Under the pieces are notes generated by a model. It saw only the letters and a list, made by a program, of their open reading frames with translations, made no database searches and had not been told where the DNA came from. From an uncultured Bacteroidota bacterium (GTDB lineage: Bacteria; Bacteroidota; Bacteroidia; Chitinophagales; Chitinophagaceae), in NCBI GenBank assembly GCA_937928385.1, contig CALEZD010000002.1, forward strand, positions 27,907-91,906: DNA of 64,000 nucleotides, written 5' to 3'. Position numbers and translations under genes: made by a program. Shown here one piece after another: positions 1-9,022 of the stretch. Every line of letters begins with the position of its first letter. Positions within the stretch are counted from its first letter, which is position 1.

Positions 1-1115
1 TGTTCCGCATACCGGAATGGTACGAGGGAGGATATTCTAAGTATATATCACAAATGGACTGGTACCAGGCCCCTGCGGAATATACCGTATGTACCATTGT
101 TGCTATATTAATGATATTTACCTTCAACACCTTCTTGCCTACTGCGGTGATATTGGCTGCGATAGCATTTTCTGGTATCTGGGCTTTGTTCCGCACCTTT
201 GCTACCAAGTTTCCTGACTACACAAAGTATATTGCAATAGCCACCCTGTTTATTCCCAGTACCATTATGTGGGGGTCGGGTATATTCAAGGATACAATTT
301 GTATGTTTAGTCTTGGATGGATGACCTACGGTGCCTTCCGTTTGCTTATCAACAGGGACTTTCGTTTCCGTACAGTAGCTATTACTGTGGTAGCATTTGC
401 TTTGCTGGCCACCATTAAACTATACATTCTTATCGCATTTATCCCGGCTATTATATTCTGGATTCTCGCCAGTTACTCTCATAAGGTAAGGAGTGCTTTT
501 ATGCGGTTTATATTGAAATTCGGTGTGATGGCTGTCTGTATTGGAGGTTTCGTGTACGTGATGCAGGAGTATTCCGAAGTGTTCGGTAAGTATTCACTGG
601 ACAAAATTGCAAATACGTCTTACCTGATCAGCAGTTACATACAGGAGCAGTCGGGTGATGAGGGTAGTGCCTACAACCTGGGAGAGATGGACCCTTCTGC
701 AATCGGTATGCTGTCAAAGTTTCCTGCTGCGGTAAACGTGACTCTCTTCCGTCCCTACTTGTGGGAAACGCGTAAGGTTATCCAGCTCATTAACGCCCTG
801 GAAGCCACAATACTACTGCTGGTGACTATAAAAGTATTCGTATCAGTCGGGTTCATGCAGTTTTGGCGAACAGTATTTTCAGACCCAACGATACAGTTTT
901 GTATGATATTTACCCTTGTATTCGCATTTGCGGTGGGGGTATCATCGGGCAACTTCGGTACGCTGTCCCGCTACCGCATTCCTTGTCTGCCTTTTTATGG
1001 TCTTACACTGGTGCTGGTGTATTATAAACACTTCCCGATACAAATTAACCTCTTGTCATTCGGGATTGTGAGCCGTAGAAAAATAGCCTGGTTTAATAAA
1101 GGAATAGCCGGGTAA
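1..1115 (+). CDS. Multispanning membrane protein, possible polysaccharide polymerase (5' partial)
   Basis: The reading frame is open from the first bases of the window, so the true start lies upstream; the first in-window ATG is at 54. About 370 residues are visible, with roughly eight to ten hydrophobic segments separated by short basic loops and a longer soluble loop around residues 190-235. A basic tail ends the protein. The topology and the adjacency to a polysaccharide operon fit a Wzy/O-antigen-ligase-like polymerase or another envelope glycan membrane protein, but I see no diagnostic motif. Its 3' end overlaps the convergent glycosyltransferase gene by 23 bases. The function is inferred from context only. 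Confidence 0.7.
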   Translation, partial: FRIPEWYEGGYSKYISQMDWYQAPAEYTVCTIVAILMIFTFNTFLPTAVILAAIAFSGIWALFRTFATKFPDYTKYIAIATLFIPSTIMWGSGIFKDTICMFSLGWMTYGAFRLLINRDFRFRTVAITVVAFALLATIKLYILIAFIPAIIFWILASYSHKVRSAFMRFILKFGVMAVCIGGFVYVMQEYSEVFGKYSLDKIANTSYLISSYIQEQSGDEGSAYNLGEMDPSAIGMLSKFPAAVNVTLFRPYLWETRKVIQLINALEATILLLVTIKVFVSVGFMQFWRTVFSDPTIQFCMIFTLVFAFAVGVSSGNFGTLSRYRIPCLPFYGLTLVLVYYKHFPIQINLLSFGIVSRRKIAWFNKGIAG

Positions 1116-2178
1116 ATTTTTCTTTGTTGGCGGCTATGCTGTATCCTTGCTGCATTTTCAGCCTGCCTGCGGTGCCTGCCTTTTTTCTGAATTCCACGTC
1201 AGATACCAATGCTTTTATGGCGGATTTCCATTCATCGATAGTGCTGCACAAATATCCATTAGTACTGTCCTCAACTATTACTTTGTTAACGCCTACCGGG
1301 CTGGCAATAGCGGGTATGCCTAATGATAAGTATTGTATGAGTTTAAAACCGCATTTACCCTCACTCCATGCATCATCCTTAAGAGGCATTACACCGATGT
1401 CTATTTTCAGCAAGTCCGGTATCTCTGTTGTCTCATTCCAGGGGATGTACTCCCAGTTGCGCAAAGGTAGCTCCGGCTTTTTGTTGGCTATAAGTATAAA
1501 CCTGGTATTCAGTTCCTGTTCAGCATATACCAGTACATCCATTATCTCATCCAGGTAGGGTATAGTAGAATGGCTACCCGTCCAACCTATAGTTACCTGT
1601 CCCGTTGTATGCTCCTTTAGTCCATTGTGCATACGCTCCATATCCACGCAGGTAGGTATCAACACTACGTTGCTGTTGTATTGCTGTGCATAGTTGCACA
1701 GGTATTCATTTCCACCAACTACGGTATGAGACCATTTACAGATGTACCGTACTTTCCAGAATGATTTCAACCAGGACACAAAACGGTTTTCGCTGCTGGT
1801 ATTCGGTATCCATATCGCATCGTCAAAGTCAAATATCATTTTCTTGCGCCAAAGCTTCGCAACTATCCACTCAAATACAGGCGGACCCATCGGGGCTCCT
1901 TCGCGGTGTACAAATACATAATCGTATTTGTGTACATCAAATAATACAGTCTTAAGACGTTTCAGGTAACCCTTGATAATGCCCGCTGTTTTCTGCATAG
2001 CAGAGCCTTTTTTGTATAATAAATCCCATGTACGGGCGCTGATAAATGGTGCGATGGTATATTCAATGCCGGCTTCCTGCAAATAGGGCTCAAATAATTC
2101 AACACGAAAGCGCTGTGAGGGCGCGTGCCGCACAGGGTAAGGAACCATGAATAAAACTTTTGGCTTTTTCGTGCTCAT
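1093..2178 (-). CDS. Glycosyltransferase, GT4-like (GT-B fold)
   Basis: This 361-residue protein resembles GT-B glycosyltransferases. The N-terminal half has the Rossmann-like start (KVLFMVPYPVRHAPSQRFR), typical of family 4 enzymes that bind the acceptor there. The C-terminal half has a GWTGSHST segment near residue 200 and a nucleotide-sugar-binding stretch, KLIQYLSLGIPAIASPVG, near residues 278-298. It would transfer a sugar to a lipid-linked oligosaccharide at the cytoplasmic face. The sugar donor cannot be read from sequence. Its ATG shares an ATGA overlap with the stop of the upstream gene, indicating translational coupling, and it is the last gene of the minus-strand operon. It overlaps the convergent membrane protein gene by 23 bases. 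Confidence 0.88.
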   Translation of the reverse strand: MSTKKPKVLFMVPYPVRHAPSQRFRVELFEPYLQEAGIEYTIAPFISARTWDLLYKKGSAMQKTAGIIKGYLKRLKTVLFDVHKYDYVFVHREGAPMGPPVFEWIVAKLWRKKMIFDFDDAIWIPNTSSENRFVSWLKSFWKVRYICKWSHTVVGGNEYLCNYAQQYNSNVVLIPTCVDMERMHNGLKEHTTGQVTIGWTGSHSTIPYLDEIMDVLVYAEQELNTRFILIANKKPELPLRNWEYIPWNETTEIPDLLKIDIGVMPLKDDAWSEGKCGFKLIQYLSLGIPAIASPVGVNKVIVEDSTNGYLCSTIDEWKSAIKALVSDVEFRKKAGTAGRLKMQQGYSIAANKEKFTRLFLY

Positions 2179-3284
2179 GTTGCTGTAGTTAATATTTGCC
2201 GCATCTGTTGTTTATACTCTTCTGTGTTGAATTTATTTCTTACATACGCCTTGCCTGCAATGGCATATTGCTTGCGCAATGCAGCATCTTCGGCTAAACG
2301 CAAGATAGCATCAGACATAGCATTTATGTTCTTTACCGGTACCGTAATGCCGGTATATCCATTGTTAATAATCTCTTCAGGCCCGCCGCACCTGGTAGCT
2401 GCTAATGCCGTACCGTAAAAGGCGGCTTCTAAGCAAGTCATTGAAAAAGACTCGGCTTCTGAAAAGTTCAATACAATATCTGCTTCTTTTATGGAGGCTT
2501 CAATATTACTGTTGAATGGGGCAAACTGTACCACCTCTGATAATCCTAGTTCTTTAGTGCGTTCTTCAAGAGATTGTTTGAATGCCCTGTTTTTTTCTAA
2601 GCCCATATCTCCACCCATAAAGGTGAGCGTTATTTTTTTGCTTTGTTCGTATGCTATTGCAAAAGCTTCCAGGGCAGCATCTTGCCCTTTGCCCTGTATA
2701 TAGTTGGCCAGGTATAGTATGGATATCGTGTCTTTTACGGTATAGTCTTTTTCAGGCAAATTTTCAGTGAGCTGCACAGGGTCGTATACCCTTACAGCTT
2801 TGGGGTGTGCAGGTAGTTGTTTCAGTACAGCATCTGATACAGCTATCATCCTGTGCGAATATTTCAAACCGCAGTTTATCCAGATTTTCCGCAAAGCACC
2901 CGGCATTACCGATGGGAGGAACCGTACATAGGTCAATAATTTCCCCTTGAACCCAAACGTTTTGGCCATTACCCCTAGCATATTGTAGAAATCATTCACC
3001 TGCACTACGTCCACTTGCTCTTCGTGTAATATTTTCAGCAGGCTTATAGTATTACGCAATAGAGAAAAAGGATAAAGCAATAGTACACCTAGGGAACGCT
3101 TAATCTCAACCATGGGGATTGTGTATACGGTAATGCCTTTATCCCTGAGTGTTTGTACAAGATTGCTGCTTTCATTCAATACGAAGATAAACCTGTGTTC
3201 ATCAGATAACAATTCAGCCTCGTTTAGTGCGCATTTAAATGCACCCGTGAAAGCTGTTGAGTTATCTATGATCAATATGGTCAC
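2175..3284 (-). CDS. Glycosyltransferase family 4 protein
   Basis: A 369-residue GT-B glycosyltransferase of the family 4 type. The C-terminal domain carries the EX7E-like signature in NFSEAESFSMTCLEAAF (about residues 275-291), followed by a GGPEEII loop that contacts the nucleotide sugar. The start is a GTG at 3284, reading M-T-I-L-I-I-D, a normal GT4 N-terminal strand; no in-frame ATG lies near it. The gene follows the next GT4 after a 12-base gap and its stop overlaps the following start as ATGA. The role is one sugar-addition step in the surface polysaccharide repeat unit; donor and acceptor are unknown. Confidence 0.9.
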   Translation of the reverse strand: MTILIIDNSTAFTGAFKCALNEAELLSDEHRFIFVLNESSNLVQTLRDKGITVYTIPMVEIKRSLGVLLLYPFSLLRNTISLLKILHEEQVDVVQVNDFYNMLGVMAKTFGFKGKLLTYVRFLPSVMPGALRKIWINCGLKYSHRMIAVSDAVLKQLPAHPKAVRVYDPVQLTENLPEKDYTVKDTISILYLANYIQGKGQDAALEAFAIAYEQSKKITLTFMGGDMGLEKNRAFKQSLEERTKELGLSEVVQFAPFNSNIEASIKEADIVLNFSEAESFSMTCLEAAFYGTALAATRCGGPEEIINNGYTGITVPVKNINAMSDAILRLAEDAALRKQYAIAGKAYVRNKFNTEEYKQQMRQILTTAT

Positions 3285-3296
3285 TTTTGTATTTAT

Positions 3297-4502
3297 TTAG
3301 CCGATTACTTTTTGCCACTCGCCAAGTAGTGTGTTCAAAGTAAAGCGATTAGTTAGTTTATTAAAATCATCAGTTGATGGGGTAGGGCTATCCAGCCAAT
3401 AGTTAATTTCATCAGTCCATTGGGTGGCAATATCTTCTGTTATATCGTGCAGTAGCGGCAACAGCGTACCTGCAGGAGTGCGGATAGCCTGTGTTACTGG
3501 TTCGTGCCCCAGGCCTGGCACATTTAGTATTTCCCTTGGCCCTGTGGGGCAGTCTGTACTTACTACCGGCTTGTTACATATCAATGCTTCCGCGAGTACA
3601 TTCGGAAAGCCTTCCCAGGATGATGAAAGTGCGAACAACGTACTATGTTTATAATATTTGAATGCATTTGTCTGGAAGCCCATAAAGTATATATCTGCAT
3701 CTTCATACTTGCCATTCCAGTTGCATACTTTCAGATTAAGATTTGAAGCCAGTGCCTCAAGTTCAGCATGTAATTCTCCATCGCCTAATATCATCAACCT
3801 TGCATCCGCATGATCTTTTACTCGTTTGAGTATTCTTATCAACTTGTCATGTTCTTTGGCTACATGCAACCTGCCCGATGTGATAATAACTTGCTTCGAA
3901 AATATTTTTTCTTCTTCAGTAGTCAGCGTTTGGTTGGCGTTGTTTAATATTTCTTCTACTTCATAAAAGTTGAAAATCACTTTTAGCTTGTTGTAGCTGA
4001 TATTGAAGTATGTATGTAGTTCTTCTGCAAGTGCCTGGGTAACACAAACAATAGTATCTGCCCGCTTATACAGGAAGGGTATTAAAGCTTTTTTGCGTAC
4101 AGTACCCATCCAGCCGCTGATGACCTTATCAAACATCTTGGAACCCCTGATGCTCAATACTATCTTTTCACGTCCTTTGGTCAGCACATTCACATAGTCG
4201 GGCCCTTCCAGGAAACTAATGGACACATCAATCTTATATGCTTTTTTTATTTCCTTTATTCTTCTCAACCTGTACCGCCATGCACCAATCTTTTGCAATG
4301 CATTCTTGCTTTCAGGCGGGTCCACAAATATGACCTCTTCACAGGTTTTATAGTATTGTGTCCTGTCTTTGCCGGAAAGTATACATAATACCACATTGTA
4401 ACCCGCCTGCTCCAGGTGATAACTCAGCAGCGATATGGAGCGCTCTGCACCGCCTTTCCCCAATTCAGAGCCTAGTAACAGTATATTTTTCTTATCGGCC
4501 AT
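3297..4502 (-). CDS. Glycosyltransferase family 4 protein
   Basis: A 401-residue GT-B glycosyltransferase. The N-terminus (LLLGSELGKGGAERSISLL) is the classic GGAE-containing GT4 start, where the glycine-rich loop lies at the active-site cleft. The C-terminal domain has ITSGRLHVAKEHDKLI near residue 207 and SSSWEGFPNVLAEALICN near residue 298, followed by the PTGPREIL donor-binding loop. This pattern resembles enzymes that make amylovoran-, capsule- or LPS-type glycans. The first 11 bases overlap the end of the upstream GT gene, so the two are very likely cotranslated. The substrate is not predictable. Confidence 0.92.
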   Translation of the reverse strand: MADKKNILLLGSELGKGGAERSISLLSYHLEQAGYNVVLCILSGKDRTQYYKTCEEVIFVDPPESKNALQKIGAWRYRLRRIKEIKKAYKIDVSISFLEGPDYVNVLTKGREKIVLSIRGSKMFDKVISGWMGTVRKKALIPFLYKRADTIVCVTQALAEELHTYFNISYNKLKVIFNFYEVEEILNNANQTLTTEEEKIFSKQVIITSGRLHVAKEHDKLIRILKRVKDHADARLMILGDGELHAELEALASNLNLKVCNWNGKYEDADIYFMGFQTNAFKYYKHSTLFALSSSWEGFPNVLAEALICNKPVVSTDCPTGPREILNVPGLGHEPVTQAIRTPAGTLLPLLHDITEDIATQWTDEINYWLDSPTPSTDDFNKLTNRFTLNTLLGEWQKVIG

Positions 4503-5700
4503 CCAACTGTTTTTCTAAATATTCGCTCACCTCAATGATGAAGTCTTCAAAACTATAATTGTCCATGTTCTCTTTCGCATGAATGCCAATCGCTGCATTT
4601 TCTTCGCGGTGTTGGTATGCCCAGAGTATTTTTTCTTTTATTGCTTGTGCGTCCCTTATAGGCACTATGTATCCGCCTCCTTTACCCCGGCCTATCAATT
4701 CGCTGGAACCTGCATTGTCGGTAATCAGTACAGGCACAGCATAGTGTGCCGCCTCCAGGGCGGATACAGGTGCGCCATCTATCAGGCTGGGTGCTGCAAA
4801 TAAGTCCAGTTGTTTCATGAAGCCTGCAATGTCGGTTACTTGCCCCAGGAATTTCACTTTAGTGAGATTACTGAAACGGGTCTTTACATATTCATCCACA
4901 ATAGGGTGCAGTGGGCCGCCAATTAACAACTCAATGTCCGCAGTGTCATTTTCTTTTACTATTTCTTCCCAAGCTTCCAGTAGGTAATGTAAACCTTTTA
5001 ATACAACGGTGTAAGCCAGGTATCCCACCACAAACTTACCGCTGTTGTTTTTTTTGTCGTTAATATCAAAGGCCGGGAAGTCGGGTGTCATGTGTCCGGT
5101 CATGTTGATATTCTCACCTTTGAAGACGCGGGATACAGCATAGGTTTTGTATGCTGTGGGTAAAGAACCTATAACAACGTCCAGGTATTGCATGGTGTCG
5201 TTGAAATATTGATTCCGTTTGTCGTATGTATAGGAGTCTATTGCCGTAGCGCCCAGTTTTTTATTCTCTTCGCTTACTATATCATACATATAGTTGTCTT
5301 CAGGTGTGCCGGATAGCAATATGGTTTTGATACCCAGGCGCTTTGCTTTTCTGAATGTGCGTTTCAGGTAGGGCTGCGTGGCAAACACAATGTCAACTGA
5401 ATTATCTACTTTTTGCGCGCAAAACCAGTCGAACAGGCGTTCCTGCAAAAAGCGGAACTTATGCGTTTTGAAATTGAAGATATTATTCAGTTTATTGAGT
5501 ATGAATAGGTAGTACCGGGAAAAGAATGATACCGGCTCGCTGGGGAAAGGTGTTTCAAACTTGCCTTTGGAATGTACCACGAAAATTTTCAGCAAACCCC
5601 TGCGGTGCAGCTCTTTCGAGAGGAGATAGCCTAATCTTGCCATACCCTGCCCACTGGTGGCAGTTAGCGATTGAAAAGATATGACTATTACTTTACCCAT
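4492..5700 (-). CDS. Glycosyltransferase family 4 protein (tandem paralogue, copy 2)
   Basis: A 402-residue GT4-like enzyme, clearly paralogous to the gene immediately upstream in the operon. Both begin with an (I/V)SFQSLTA(T/K)SG segment, share LSRYYLF-like and NKLN motifs near residues 60-75, and contain VSEENKKLG near residue 150. The C-terminal donor-binding region reads DGAPVSALEAAHYAVPVLIT then a GSSELI loop. The two genes are only 3 bases apart. The N-terminal half has diverged more than the C-terminal half, which is expected if the acceptor specificity changed after duplication. The function is inferred to be addition of one residue of the polysaccharide unit. Confidence 0.9.
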   Translation of the reverse strand: MGKVIVISFQSLTATSGQGMARLGYLLSKELHRRGLLKIFVVHSKGKFETPFPSEPVSFFSRYYLFILNKLNNIFNFKTHKFRFLQERLFDWFCAQKVDNSVDIVFATQPYLKRTFRKAKRLGIKTILLSGTPEDNYMYDIVSEENKKLGATAIDSYTYDKRNQYFNDTMQYLDVVIGSLPTAYKTYAVSRVFKGENINMTGHMTPDFPAFDINDKKNNSGKFVVGYLAYTVVLKGLHYLLEAWEEIVKENDTADIELLIGGPLHPIVDEYVKTRFSNLTKVKFLGQVTDIAGFMKQLDLFAAPSLIDGAPVSALEAAHYAVPVLITDNAGSSELIGRGKGGGYIVPIRDAQAIKEKILWAYQHREENAAIGIHAKENMDNYSFEDFIIEVSEYLEKQLDGR

Positions 5701-5703
5701 AGT

Positions 5704-6921
5704 TTACTTATTGTGTGCTGCCAGTGTTTGTTCAAGATAATCAGTAACATTGACAATAAACGCTTCCATACTGTAACCATCCAGTAACTCTTTCCCGGTC
5801 TTGCCCATTTGTATGGCTTCCTGCCTGTTATGATAGGCCCAAAGTATCGTATCTATTATAGCTTCAGTATCCCTTATGGGTATTACTTTACAGCCACCAG
5901 GTTTGCGACTGAGTAACTCTGCTGAACCACAGTTTTCAGTCAATACAACAGGCACTCCATAATGTGCAGCCTCAAGGGCTACATAAGGCCCCGCATCTGT
6001 CAGGCTCGGAATAACGCACAGGTCTTTATGCTCCAGCATTGTAGTCACATCTTCTACACGGCCCAGGTATTGTACGTTTTTTAATCCTTTAAAGTGCGTA
6101 TCAAAGTAGTCTTTCAGTGCTCCATCAATACGGCCTATAATATGTAACCTTAGGTTATCATGCCCGCTTTGAGACATCAAGTCTTTCCACGCTTCCAGCA
6201 GGTACTGTAATCCTTTCAGGGGAACAGTCGTAGCGATATATATTACATCATAAGTCTCGCGGGCAGGCTTTTCCCTGTATTCGTATGGTTTGAAATCCGG
6301 CTTCAGGTGGCCGTTTATTTTTATTACTTCGTGCTTGCGCCCGGTATCAGCATAAGATTCGTACACTGTAGGATAAGTACAAAGTACAGTATCCACGTAC
6401 ACTATCGAATCGTTATAAAATTTTATCCTGGGTTGATAGGTGTACGGTTCGGGCCTGTTGATACCCAGCTTTTTATTCTCTTCCGAAACTATTTTGTAGA
6501 TATAATTTTCTTCATGGTTGGCAGGTACATAAATGATTTTAATACCCATTTTTTTTGCTTTGGAATAAGTCCTTTTCAGATGGGCGTTGGTGGTAAACAG
6601 TATATCAATATCCGGTGTGATATGCGCGCAGCATTGAATATCAAATAAATGCTCCTGAATCAACCTGAACCTGTAATCAGGTAATTTGATAAACCTGTTC
6701 AGTTTGTTCAGCAAAAACAGGTAGTACCTCGACAACCCTGAAACCGCAGCTGATGGAAATGAAGTTTCATACTTGCCTTTTGACGATACGATGAATTTTT
6801 TCAGCAAACCCCGCTTATGCAATTGTTCAGAAACATAGTAGCCCAGCTTCGCCATGCCACCACCACTTTTGGCAGTCAGCGATTGAAATGATACTACTAA
6901 TATTTTCCCTTGCTCCTTCAT
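5704..6921 (-). CDS. Glycosyltransferase family 4 protein (tandem paralogue, copy 1)
   Basis: A 405-residue GT4-like enzyme and the paralogue of the downstream gene. The start is ATG at 6921, 3 bases after the deacetylase-like gene ends. The N-terminus reads ILVVSFQSLTAKSGGGMAKL, with a glycine-rich loop. The C-terminal domain has the signature LTDAGPYVALEAAHYGVPVV near residue 320 and a GSAELL loop. Both copies are full length with intact signatures, so neither looks like a pseudogene. It acts in the cytoplasm on a lipid-linked acceptor by analogy to its family; the sugar is unknown. Confidence 0.9.
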   Translation of the reverse strand: MKEQGKILVVSFQSLTAKSGGGMAKLGYYVSEQLHKRGLLKKFIVSSKGKYETSFPSAAVSGLSRYYLFLLNKLNRFIKLPDYRFRLIQEHLFDIQCCAHITPDIDILFTTNAHLKRTYSKAKKMGIKIIYVPANHEENYIYKIVSEENKKLGINRPEPYTYQPRIKFYNDSIVYVDTVLCTYPTVYESYADTGRKHEVIKINGHLKPDFKPYEYREKPARETYDVIYIATTVPLKGLQYLLEAWKDLMSQSGHDNLRLHIIGRIDGALKDYFDTHFKGLKNVQYLGRVEDVTTMLEHKDLCVIPSLTDAGPYVALEAAHYGVPVVLTENCGSAELLSRKPGGCKVIPIRDTEAIIDTILWAYHNRQEAIQMGKTGKELLDGYSMEAFIVNVTDYLEQTLAAHNK

Positions 6922-6924
6922 TAG

Positions 6925-7809
6925 CTATTTCAGCATTTCAGATAAAGACATTTTGTCCACTTTATATTTTGAAACATAGTCCAGGAAATCCATCAATACC
7001 TGTTTCATAGTCAGTGTCTCATCATATACCATCGGGTAGTCAAATTCTATATAGTGTGTGGACAGGACAAAATCTCCGTCAAACCTCCGTACCATATCAA
7101 AGTCGTATTTCAATTCATCCAGTCGGGTGGTGGGCTGCAAGGGGTAATGGTAGGCTATCTCATTATGGTTTTTGTACCGCAGTACGCGAGGGTAATCAGC
7201 ATCCCTGTGCAGTAGTTTGAATGTAAACTGCCTGCTCATATTGTACAACCCTTTCAGGTTTTTTTCCTTTTTGTAAAAAGGAATGCCTCCACCACATAAA
7301 TTAAGACCTGCATCTAATACTGATTTATACCCCGCTTCACTCAGCATATTTTGTGGTGGTGTAAATACGGTGATGTCAGTGCCGAATAGTTTATTCAGAT
7401 GTGCTACTTCAGCTTTTATCTCGTTGGCCAGGTAGCGTGTGGTGAAGTATTCAGCTCCCAGTACATAGTTGTTGCTTCTGCCTTCCGGTGGCACGGGGTC
7501 GCTGTTTCTGTGGTGCCTGGCATGAAAAGATACATCCAGTTTGCTTCCTGCTATTTTTTCTTTCAGGAAAGAAACCAGAGGCTCGTTTTTCTCTATGGGA
7601 TGAATCACATCATCTGCTTTCCATGCATCCCAGTCTGTATTTTGCTTGTCTTTGTAAATCTGGTGTACCCAATACAGCCAGTTGCCTTTCACTTTTGATA
7701 TCAGGCTCAGTGTAGGTGGAAAATCATGCCACACCTGGCCATAACAACTCTCCAGCTCTTCAGGCTGTGTGTAGTAGTTGGTATCATCGTCTCTTATGGC
7801 AAACCTCAT
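6925..7809 (-). CDS. Polysaccharide deacetylase-like (NodB-related) protein
   Basis: A 294-residue protein without a signal peptide. It starts MRFAIRDDDTNYY: the RDDD cluster at residues 6-9 matches the metal-binding aspartates at the N-terminus of polysaccharide deacetylase/DUF2334-like folds. A histidine cluster FHARHHR at residues 95-101 could supply the metal ligands, and FTPPQN near residue 158 resembles the (F/R)xPP segment of the family. It is translated within the glycosyltransferase operon (3-base gap downstream, 7-base gap upstream), so it probably acts on an N-acetylated sugar or sugar-lipid intermediate in the cytoplasm. Catalytic activity is inferred; the protein is divergent. 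Confidence 0.68.
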   Translation of the reverse strand: MRFAIRDDDTNYYTQPEELESCYGQVWHDFPPTLSLISKVKGNWLYWVHQIYKDKQNTDWDAWKADDVIHPIEKNEPLVSFLKEKIAGSKLDVSFHARHHRNSDPVPPEGRSNNYVLGAEYFTTRYLANEIKAEVAHLNKLFGTDITVFTPPQNMLSEAGYKSVLDAGLNLCGGGIPFYKKEKNLKGLYNMSRQFTFKLLHRDADYPRVLRYKNHNEIAYHYPLQPTTRLDELKYDFDMVRRFDGDFVLSTHYIEFDYPMVYDETLTMKQVLMDFLDYVSKYKVDKMSLSEMLK

Positions 7810-7816
7810 AGCTATG

Positions 7817-9022
7817 TTATTTATGGTGTTGATTTATTGCCTGTATATATACTTGAGTATATTCATTAACACATTTATTCATGTCAAACATCTGGTAGCA
7901 TCTGGTGGCATTTTCTTTATGCCTGCTGTATAATTCTTGGTTATCTATATAGCTGTTCATAGCATGGCTGAATTGTCCTGCATCTACTTTTCCATCATTA
8001 ATCGGTACTATGATACCTGCGGGATGCATCCCCTGCCCGGTCATATTCACTATTTCACCTGCATCACTGGCTACTACAGGTATGCCGCAATATAAGTATT
8101 CAATTATTACAGTTGGCAGGCTTTCTGATGGATACGTGGACGGAAGTAGCCCTACATCAAAAATATTAATCCAGTTAATGGGGTTATCGGCATGTCCTGT
8201 AAAATGTATATGCTTTTCGTCTTTGTATTTTTCTCTTAAGGATGTAATATAATCGCCGGAACCTGTTAATACCAGGTGCGTATGTTTATTATTAAGTTGC
8301 AGGAATGCATCTATAGCTACCTGCCAGCCTTTGTCAGCTATACCGCGCGATACCATGCCAAATACAAAATCATCTGCAGGTATTTCCAGTTGCTTTTTCA
8401 GGTCGACGGGTAGTGTGGTGATATTGCCTTCGTAGCCATTGTATATTTTGCTGACCTTTCCACTCGTTTCCTTTGGAAATTCTCTATTAAAAAAATCAAC
8501 CTGTTTATCAGATATACATACCACAGCTGCCAGCTTGCCCAGGTTGTTTTTTGCTTTTGATAAGTAGTTGAGCAATGGTATAGCAATACCTTTTTTCGTT
8601 TTGTCAAAAAACTGGAGGTAATCACCATGTATGGTATCCACTACTGGAATGTGTTCACCAGCGGCTACATCCAGGCACAGTTTATCTACCTTCAGCAGGT
8701 GGCTATGGATGATGTCAGTCTTTTGTTTTTTTATCAGTTTCTTCAGCGTACTCCTGATAAATATGTCGCGTAGGCTATAGTCGATACACAGGCGAAAGAA
8801 CAGTCCGTCTATTTTCCCTAAAATACCGGCAGCTGGTATATGGGCGGGCACTATTTCCACATCCGGTGCCAGTAGCTTGCACAGTTCACGGTTCAGCAAA
8901 TGATTATAAAATACAAATACACGTACATCATGGCCTTGCTTAGTTAAGGCCTGTGCCAGGCGAAGTATAAATGTTTCTGCGCCGCCCGGGTGTATTACTT
9001 CAGATCCCAGTATAATGTTCAT
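7817..9022 (-). CDS. Glycosyltransferase family 4 protein
   Basis: A 401-residue GT-B enzyme. The N-terminus has GSEVIHPGGAETFILRLAQA, a glycine-rich GGAE loop typical of family 4. The N-terminal domain also contains IIHSHLLK near residue 107 and a PVVDTIHGDY strand. The C-terminal domain has MVSRGIADKGW near residue 224 and the EX7E-type signature YPSESLPTVIIEYLYCGIP near residue 308, followed by ASDAGEI. Its ATG overlaps the stop of the upstream GT2 gene as ATGA. It should add a sugar to the growing repeat unit, retaining the anomeric configuration as the family does; the donor is unknown. Confidence 0.92.
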   Translation of the reverse strand: MNIILGSEVIHPGGAETFILRLAQALTKQGHDVRVFVFYNHLLNRELCKLLAPDVEIVPAHIPAAGILGKIDGLFFRLCIDYSLRDIFIRSTLKKLIKKQKTDIIHSHLLKVDKLCLDVAAGEHIPVVDTIHGDYLQFFDKTKKGIAIPLLNYLSKAKNNLGKLAAVVCISDKQVDFFNREFPKETSGKVSKIYNGYEGNITTLPVDLKKQLEIPADDFVFGMVSRGIADKGWQVAIDAFLQLNNKHTHLVLTGSGDYITSLREKYKDEKHIHFTGHADNPINWINIFDVGLLPSTYPSESLPTVIIEYLYCGIPVVASDAGEIVNMTGQGMHPAGIIVPINDGKVDAGQFSHAMNSYIDNQELYSRHKENATRCYQMFDMNKCVNEYTQVYIQAINQHHK

